Positions 28,625 through 34,246 of a DNA stretch of 34,246 nucleotides are shown here, in pieces. How positions within the stretch are numbered: the stretch's first letter is position 1; the number at the start of each line of letters is the position of its first letter. The translations under genes and the position numbers were made by a program. This DNA comes from a virus: positions 1 through 34,246 of IMG/VR virus record IMGVR_UViG_3300003886_000027, one strand, 5' to 3'. Under the pieces are notes generated by a model that saw only the letters and a program-made list of their open reading frames with translations, searched no databases and had not been told where the DNA came from.

Positions 28625-31207
28625 ATGGGAGTTACTTCAAAAACACCTATCGTATACGCAATTGATGGATCTGATCTCGAGGTGATGCCGAAGGCAATGT
28701 CTTTAAGTAGAGATCCTAATTCTGGTGATACTGGTCCGCTGGGTGTAACGGCTATTAACCAATCGGATAATAGTGTATGGGTTCTTGCATCTAAATCTGG
28801 TGGAACAAATGTATGGACGACCAGTCCTGCATCAGGTGTTGGTGCATTTACAGACGTTACTATTAATCCTGGTGATCTTACTGTTACTGCAGGAGATTCG
28901 ATATTAGGTGGAGCATTAACTGTTGCTGGTCTATCTACATTTAATGGAAATGTAACCATTGGTGCAGGTTCAACATTAACAGTAAACGGGGATTTAGATT
29001 TAAGTTCAGCGGCCTTGATTGATCTTACTTCTACTCTTGATGCTGATCCTTCTATTTATTTGCATGCTAATGGCGGTACAAGTGAAGTTATTAGACTTAG
29101 AGCCGATCAAGGTACTGCGGTAAACTCTATTGATCTTGTTTCAGATGTTGGTGGTATTACATTTACAGCAACAGGTCTTGCTTCCGCAGATGCAATTAAT
29201 CTTAGTGCAGCAGCGGGTGGTATAGATGTTGATGCAGCTCTTCAGCTTAATCTAGCATCTTCACAAAATGCCGCATCTGCAATTGTAGTAAGTGCTTCTG
29301 CTGGTGGTATAGATATGACAGCAGCTGGTGCAGCTGGCGAAGATATTGATATTGTATGCACTGCAGGTTCTGTAAACATTACGGCTGGCGAAAGTGATTC
29401 GGCTGCCATGGTATTAGACGCAAGTGGTGCAGCCGGTGCAATTCAATTAAAAGCTGGAACAGGGGGTATATTAATAGGAAATGAAGCTGATACTACTACC
29501 ATTGATCTCGGTGATTTTGCTGCTACTGCTTCGCGTACAATTACTGTTGCTGGTGGTCAACAAGTCACAGCCGCCACGACAGACTTAGTTGATATTGCTC
29601 CTGATGGTGCAGCTACAAATGCAGATTCTGTAAAACAGGTAGATATTTGTTCAGGTAATGTTTCTACGGGTCAATCACTTGTAAATATCAATACAGGTAC
29701 TGCAGCTTCAGGAACAAGTACAGTTAATATTTCTACTAACACAGGTGGTGGAACTAAAACGGTTAATGTCGGTAACGCGGATGGTTTAACGACAGTTAAT
29801 ATTGATGCCATTGCGCTTATTAATGATTCACTTAACGTTAATACCTCGATCAATACAGGAACTTCTACCGGAGTTGTTGCTATTGGTAATGGAGCTGCTG
29901 GAGCGATTACATTAGATTCAGGAGCTGGTATTTCTATTGATGGTGCAACCGCTTCTAATTTCACAGTAACTGGAGCAGGTCAAGATCTTACATTGGCATC
30001 TGCTGGTGGTTCAGTAGCTGTTAGCTCAACAGAAGATGCTGCAAGCGCTATTTCATTAACAGTAAATGGTGGCGTTAGCGAAACATTACTTCTTAGCGCT
30101 GTACAAGGTACAAGTGCTTCTTCAATTAATCTATCTTCTACTGCTGGTGGAATTACATTAACAAGTAATCTTGCAACAGCAGATGGTATTAATCTTAATG
30201 CTATTGCTGGTGGTGTTGATGTAGATTCTGCATTACAGATGAATTTAACATCTGCACAAGCTGCTGTAGCCGATTCGGTTCGTATTCAAGCTTCTGCTGC
30301 TGACGGTGGAATTGATATTGATGCAGGAACAGGCGGGATAGCTATTGATTCTACGGGTGCTGTTTCACTTGCTGGCGCCGCTGCGAGCGACTTCAGTGTT
30401 TCTGGTGCTGGAATAGATGTTAGTCTTATATCTGCAGCTGGACGTGCAGTTGTAAATGGTGAAGAAGCTGCTGTTGATGCTGTAAGATTATTATCAGTTT
30501 CAGGTGGTTTAGATGCAGATTTTGCAAATAATATTGCATTTGATAATTCTGCTGGAAATATTTCTCTTAATTCTGCAGCGGGTACAGTTTTATTAGATGC
30601 TTCAGGAGTATTAGAGCTCAATTCTTCAGCCGGTGTTATCGGTATTGGTAATGATGCCGTAGCACAAAATATTAATATTGGTACTGGAGCAGCTGCTCGA
30701 ACCATCACTGTTGGTAATGTAACAGGTGCTTCCGATGTTGTAGTGGATTGTGGTACTGGCGGTGTAAGTGTTGGTGCTTCTGCTAATGCACATACAGTTA
30801 CCGTAGGTTCTACGACTGGTGCTGCTGCTACAGTTGTACAGGCTGGTACTGGAGAACTTGCATTAACTTCAGGTACCGGAACACGCGGTCTTATTTCTGT
30901 AGATCCAGAAGTAGCTACAAATGCCGCTTCTAGTTCTCAAACGGTAAATAGCCGTGTAATCCATGTTACATTTACAGCAATTACTACTGCAGCTGGTGCT
31001 GATGAAGATATAACTATTACAAGTTCATTAATTACTACTTCTTCTGCTCTTATGTGTAATGTTTCTAGTATCAGTGGTGGCAATGATGCCGATCTTACTA
31101 TTGAAGGTGTAAGACAAGCTGCTGGTTCTATTGTCCTACATTGTATCAACAGTGGACCTGCCGCCATTAACACTGACGTACATGTGACTGTATGGGTTCT
31201 TAGTTAA
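28625..31207 (+). CDS. Giant Ala/Gly/Ser-rich beta-solenoid fibre
   Basis: An 860-residue, nearly Lys/Arg-free protein with AGGAG before ATG. Residues 1-80 form a distinct start (VYAIDGSDLEVMPKAMSLSR, NQSDNSVWVLASKSGGTNVW) that probably attaches to the virion. Then come hundreds of residues of short beta turns (AGGITLTSN, GTGGIAIDS, NINIGTGAAARTITVGN) suggesting a trimeric or single-chain beta-solenoid shaft. A block of about 100 residues is duplicated: 136-235 and 468-566 both run S-T-x-D-A…NGG…QGT…S-I-[DN]-L…GGIT…AD-x-I-N-L…GG-[IV]-D-V-D. The last ~90 residues (SRVIHVTFTAITTAAGADED, then NSGPAAINTDVHVTVWVLS) form a capping domain. Followed by a strong terminator. Confidence 0.78.
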   Translation: MGVTSKTPIVYAIDGSDLEVMPKAMSLSRDPNSGDTGPLGVTAINQSDNSVWVLASKSGGTNVWTTSPASGVGAFTDVTINPGDLTVTAGDSILGGALTVAGLSTFNGNVTIGAGSTLTVNGDLDLSSAALIDLTSTLDADPSIYLHANGGTSEVIRLRADQGTAVNSIDLVSDVGGITFTATGLASADAINLSAAAGGIDVDAALQLNLASSQNAASAIVVSASAGGIDMTAAGAAGEDIDIVCTAGSVNITAGESDSAAMVLDASGAAGAIQLKAGTGGILIGNEADTTTIDLGDFAATASRTITVAGGQQVTAATTDLVDIAPDGAATNADSVKQVDICSGNVSTGQSLVNINTGTAASGTSTVNISTNTGGGTKTVNVGNADGLTTVNIDAIALINDSLNVNTSINTGTSTGVVAIGNGAAGAITLDSGAGISIDGATASNFTVTGAGQDLTLASAGGSVAVSSTEDAASAISLTVNGGVSETLLLSAVQGTSASSINLSSTAGGITLTSNLATADGINLNAIAGGVDVDSALQMNLTSAQAAVADSVRIQASAADGGIDIDAGTGGIAIDSTGAVSLAGAAASDFSVSGAGIDVSLISAAGRAVVNGEEAAVDAVRLLSVSGGLDADFANNIAFDNSAGNISLNSAAGTVLLDASGVLELNSSAGVIGIGNDAVAQNINIGTGAAARTITVGNVTGASDVVVDCGTGGVSVGASANAHTVTVGSTTGAAATVVQAGTGELALTSGTGTRGLISVDPEVATNAASSSQTVNSRVIHVTFTAITTAAGADEDITITSSLITTSSALMCNVSSISGGNDADLTIEGVRQAAGSIVLHCINSGPAAINTDVHVTVWVLS

Positions 31208-31238
31208 TTGGCTTAAACAGCTTAATATTTTATGATCA

Positions 31239-31265
31239 GGGGGAGGATTCGTCCTCTCCCTTTTT
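31239..31265 (+). terminator. Strong rho-independent terminator with UUCG loop
   Basis: GGGGGAGGA (31239-31247) pairs over nine positions (one G-U) with TCCTCTCCC (31252-31260) around the extra-stable loop TTCG, followed by TTTTT (31261-31265). It isolates the 860-residue fibre gene from the next fibre gene. Confidence 0.93.
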
Positions 31266-31275
31266 ACATGAAACC

Positions 31276-33312
31276 TTGCAAGGAGATAAAATGAGCCAGT
31301 CAGGATCATATTTTGGTGGCGGGACGCCGTTACCAGATATAGAAACACTAACAGGAAATGTTGGTGGAGCAGTTGGGCCAGATGGTGCCAATAATATTGA
31401 TATTAGTGGAGTAGATCCAGTTTTAGTGACAGGTACGCCTGCATCTAATTCTTTAGACATTAGCGTAGACGTTGCCACTGAGGTCGATGATGGGATTATG
31501 CGCTTTGCTACAATTGCTGAAACATTAACGGGAACTATTGGTGATGCAGCAGTTCATCCATTAGGACTGAATACAAAACTGGGAGTACAAACTTTAAATA
31601 CTTTAGCGTATGGTAATGGACCAAACAATGCCATTCAATGGCTTCCAGATGCATTTACAGGGGAAGTTCTCCTAGGATCTACAGGTAATCCTCCTGTATG
31701 GACTGGGCCGGCCTTAGATGGTGAAGTTCTAATTGGTAATACTGGTGGAGATCCAATATGGGCAAATTTAGTAGCTGGAACTAATGTAACTATTACAAAT
31801 ACTGCTAATCAAATTGTTATCTCTAGTACAGGAGGAGGTGGTCCAAGTTTAGGTATAACTACCTTAGTATGTGATTCAGGAACTGCAATTGATCCAGGTA
31901 CAGGAATTGTTGAACTTCTGGGAGATACCAATATAACTACCCAGGGAGCAGCAGATTTAGCCCAAGTTACTCTTAATGACAATGTAACTATATTGGGAGA
32001 TTACTCTTCTTTAAATGGACATTTAAACTTACCTACGACCACTTCCGCATTAGCTGCTGGGACTATTCAATGGAATAGCGTTACTTATATTCATAATTAT
32101 GGAACAGATAACTTTTTTGCTGGTTCATTAGCGGGAAATGGAACCCTTATAAATGCTTTTGATAATGTTGGAATAGGTAAAAATGTATTAACAAGTTTAA
32201 CTACAGGAAATTCAAATTCTTCTGTAGGAAATAGTAGTTTAACGGCATTAACGTCTGGTAAAGGCAACTGCGTTCTAGGAATTCAAGGAGGTAGCTCAAT
32301 AATTTCTGGGGATAATAATGTCCTTGCAGGAAAAGATGTAGCACAGTTTTTAGTTTCTGGTGATAATAATATTATTATAGGCTGGAACGCTGGAATCAAC
32401 TATGGAACATCAGAATCTAGCAACATTTTATTAAGTAATAATGGAATCGCTTCAGAATCAAACGTTATGCGTTTAGGTGATGACGGAGTTGGAGTAAACC
32501 AAATTAATGATACTTATGTAGCGGGAATATATCAACGTACGCCATCATCAACGTCTGAAGTAACATTAACTGATACGGATGGAAAAGTTACTACTACTGG
32601 AGCAGCAATAAATGGAGAGGTATTAATTGGACGTACAGGATTAGATCCGGTATGGAGCACCCTTACTGCTGGAAGTAATATTGGAGTTACTAATGCAAGT
32701 GGAGCGATTACTATTGGCACTACTGGATTTACTAATAATGGTTTAACAGTTGGAACAGCTGGTGGAAACTTGGCTTCATTAGCGGCTGCTACTAATGGAC
32801 AATTGCCTATTGGGTCTTCGGGAGCCGATCCTATAGTGGCCACCTTAACTGCAGGTGCTGGTATAAATATTACGAATGGCGCTGGTTCTATTACGATTGA
32901 GAATACGGGAGCTGTAATTTCAGAGGGTGGTTGGACGCCCACATTATCATTTGTTGGTCAAACTGTTGCTCCTACATGGTCAGTAACATCGGCTCGTTAT
33001 ATAAAAATAGGAAATCTAGTTCATATTAATTTAGATTTAAGTATTAGCAGTAAAGGAACAGCTCCTAGTACTGCAATTTTTTCTATTTCAGGATTTCCAT
33101 TTTCAACAAATGGCTTAGACTGTCGAATGACTAATGGATTAGTTAATACTGCATTTACTAATAGTTATTCTACTGTTTATTATGTATTGGTTGGTACAAG
33201 TGCAACTTTACAACGACTAAATAATAACGTATCTAACAGTCCTTTAACTTGGAATGAGATTCCAACGTCAGGAAAATTTACATTGTCTAACACGTATGCT
33301 ATTGCCCCTTAA
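31276..33312 (+). CDS. Tail fibre with TNxAxG-type repeats and receptor-binding head
   Basis: A 678-residue fibre with AAGGAGATAAA before ATG. Residues ~1-80 (MSQSGSYFGG, GNVGGAVGPDGANNIDISG) resemble the start of the 173-residue protein at 33674 and likely attach to the virion. Middle modules (DGEVLIGNTGGDPIWANLVA, GSNIGVTNASGAITIG, GAGINITNGAGSITIEN) are tandem copies of a phage fibre repeat. NVGIGKNVLTSLTTGNSNSS, SNILLSNNGIAS and TYVAGIYQRTPSS are the same modules as in the gene at 58. The end, GGWTPTLSFVGQTVAP, YIKIGNLVHINLDLSISSKG, is a well-known tail-fibre head pattern. It probably recognises the host. Confidence 0.8.
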   Translation: MQGDKMSQSGSYFGGGTPLPDIETLTGNVGGAVGPDGANNIDISGVDPVLVTGTPASNSLDISVDVATEVDDGIMRFATIAETLTGTIGDAAVHPLGLNTKLGVQTLNTLAYGNGPNNAIQWLPDAFTGEVLLGSTGNPPVWTGPALDGEVLIGNTGGDPIWANLVAGTNVTITNTANQIVISSTGGGGPSLGITTLVCDSGTAIDPGTGIVELLGDTNITTQGAADLAQVTLNDNVTILGDYSSLNGHLNLPTTTSALAAGTIQWNSVTYIHNYGTDNFFAGSLAGNGTLINAFDNVGIGKNVLTSLTTGNSNSSVGNSSLTALTSGKGNCVLGIQGGSSIISGDNNVLAGKDVAQFLVSGDNNIIIGWNAGINYGTSESSNILLSNNGIASESNVMRLGDDGVGVNQINDTYVAGIYQRTPSSTSEVTLTDTDGKVTTTGAAINGEVLIGRTGLDPVWSTLTAGSNIGVTNASGAITIGTTGFTNNGLTVGTAGGNLASLAAATNGQLPIGSSGADPIVATLTAGAGINITNGAGSITIENTGAVISEGGWTPTLSFVGQTVAPTWSVTSARYIKIGNLVHINLDLSISSKGTAPSTAIFSISGFPFSTNGLDCRMTNGLVNTAFTNSYSTVYYVLVGTSATLQRLNNNVSNSPLTWNEIPTSGKFTLSNTYAIAP

Positions 33313-33323
33313 GGAGAATAATA

Positions 33324-33665
33324 ATGAGTTTATTAAATATTCGTTTAAAACCAGAACCATTACGCAGTCTTGCTTTCGGATCAATTACTGGATCGTATGC
33401 TAATATTGGAACTGGATTTGCGCATCCATCTGTTATTTTACACGTACAAAATGATACGAATGCTGCGTTATTAATTTCATTTTCTCAAGAAGTAGATCAT
33501 GAATTTTTAGCAGCTGGAGGATTTCTTTTGTTAGATGTAGCATCTAATCGTAGTAATTTATCTGAATCACGTAGTTTTTCACAGGGAACTATAATTCAAG
33601 TTAAATCTGCATCAGGAAATCCATCTTCTGGAAGCATCTATCTTTCTACATATTATGCAGGTTAG
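33324..33665 (+). CDS. Small virion-type beta protein, paralogue of the gene at 3055
   Basis: A 113-residue protein with GGAG before ATG. It shares LRSLAFGSITGS-type start, AAGGFLLLDVASNRSNLSES and GNPSSGSIYLSTYYAG with the 119-residue product of 3055-3414 (GGFLLLDITANKSNL, SGSVYVS). Likely a compact beta barrel. Both copies sit next to fibre genes, so each may be the adaptor or accessory for one fibre. Identity is modest, indicating old duplication or import. Confidence 0.72.
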   Translation: MSLLNIRLKPEPLRSLAFGSITGSYANIGTGFAHPSVILHVQNDTNAALLISFSQEVDHEFLAAGGFLLLDVASNRSNLSESRSFSQGTIIQVKSASGNPSSGSIYLSTYYAG

Positions 33666-33673
33666 GAGATAAA

Positions 33674-34195
33674 ATGAGTCAAAGTGGATCAATTAGTGGT
33701 GCTCAAGCTGGAACAGGCGATTTATTAACGCTTACTGCTGATAGCGGAGGAGTTATTCAGCCAGATATAAATGGTAATATTAATATTGTAGGTGATGATG
33801 GTATTGTTACTGTTGGAGATAATCCTAGCAATACAATTACCATTAGAGGAGAAGGCGATATTGTAACGGTAACAACGACCGATGCAGCAACTACAGTGTT
33901 ATTTAGTGTAGGATTAAATGAAGATCAAGCTCTCAATGTTCGTGGGGATATTGTGGGAACTATTAATGATTATTCAGGTTCTATAGGTGGTACAATTACT
34001 GCTATTTTCAGACGTCCTACAGCAGGGGTGGCTACATTAGTTGGATTACCCATAGTTATGTTTACAGAAGATATGCCAAATAATCCATCATTCAGTGCTA
34101 ATGTTTCAGGAAATAATGTGCGTATTATTGTAAATGGAATTATTGGAAACACGGTAAATTGGCGTGGTCGCATTGTATTAACCTATGATAGTTAA
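33674..34195 (+). CDS. Short fibre-like virion protein with MSQSGS start
   Basis: A 173-residue protein with TAGGAGATAAA before ATG, the same leader as the 678-residue fibre. Its start (MSQSGSISGAQAGTGDLLTL, then GGVIQPDINGNINIVGDDGI) parallels that fibre's start, MSQSGS...GGAVGPDGANNIDISG. It then diverges into a beta head (GTITAIFRRPTAGVATLVGL, NVRIIVNGIIGNTVNWRGRI). It looks like a short fibre or cap using the same virion attachment module. The gene crosses the chosen contig end; its last codons are repeated at 1-39. Confidence 0.72.
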   Translation: MSQSGSISGAQAGTGDLLTLTADSGGVIQPDINGNINIVGDDGIVTVGDNPSNTITIRGEGDIVTVTTTDAATTVLFSVGLNEDQALNVRGDIVGTINDYSGSIGGTITAIFRRPTAGVATLVGLPIVMFTEDMPNNPSFSANVSGNNVRIIVNGIIGNTVNWRGRIVLTYDS

Positions 34196-34246
34196 GCCTT
34201 TTAGGAATATAGATGACAAAAAGAATTGGATTTTTAACGACTGGAT
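34156..34246. repeat. Right copy of 91-bp terminal direct repeat (circle closure)
   Basis: Identical to bases 1-91. Removing one copy gives a circle of 34,155 bp in which the gene ending at 34195 is followed, 17 bp later, by the fibre gene that starts at 58. Confidence 0.93.

Noticed and set aside
29671-30708. Long minus-strand open frames within the 860-residue fibre gene
   Set aside because: They are antisense shadows of a low-complexity gene, with Ala/Pro/Val-rich products and no ribosome-binding sites.

Overview
The window is best read as one complete, circular phage genome of about 34,155 bp. Its first 91 bases (1-91) are repeated exactly as its last 91 bases (34156-34246), and the gene starting at 58 begins again at the right edge. 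The gene set is that of a short-tailed (podovirus-like) dsDNA phage: small and large terminase, a P22-type portal, scaffold, an N4-gp56-family capsid protein, adaptor and tail proteins, internal (ejection) proteins and several repeat-rich fibres. The DNA is A+T-rich, most genes have clear Shine-Dalgarno sites (AGGAG/AAGGA) and the visible promoters are sigma70-like, so the host is a bacterium. The sequence does not let me name the host.

Layout, following the circle. (a) 28.6-34.2 kb and 0-3.4 kb: fibre and host-contact genes, including two pairs of related genes, and small accessory proteins, one a lipoprotein. (b) 3.4-7.6 kb: early region with two ERF-type annealing proteins, SSB, a Cro-like helix-turn-helix protein opposite a divergent small gene across a palindromic promoter/operator, a winged-helix replication-type protein, then three tandem 17-18 bp iteron-like repeats. 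(c) 7.7-13.4 kb: RusA-type resolvase, TerS, TerL and portal. (d) 13.4-17.1 kb: many small genes, a leftover portal 3' end, a homing-endonuclease remnant and the scaffold gene. (e) 17.1-28 kb: capsid, adaptor, tail and internal virion proteins, with one structural gene on the minus strand. (f) 28.05-28.56 kb: a minus-strand group holding a ribbon-helix-helix regulator, a tRNA-Glu(UUC) and a 47-residue membrane protein.

The most striking content is selfish splicing elements in two essential virion genes. The terminase large subunit carries a 360-residue intein with a two-motif LAGLIDADG endonuclease, inserted inside the Walker A loop. The capsid gene is split by a 237-nt group I intron that has no endonuclease of its own; P1, P10, P7, P8 and P9 can be drawn and both splice sites fixed to the base. 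Two further homing-type sequences, a free-standing HNH-like gene lacking its first catalytic His and a 37-codon fragment, lie nearby.

No integrase, DNA polymerase, helicase, endolysin or canonical holin was recognised. A divergent switch, a Rep-like protein, iterons and an RHH protein without an integrase would fit a phage that persists as a plasmid, but that is inference.
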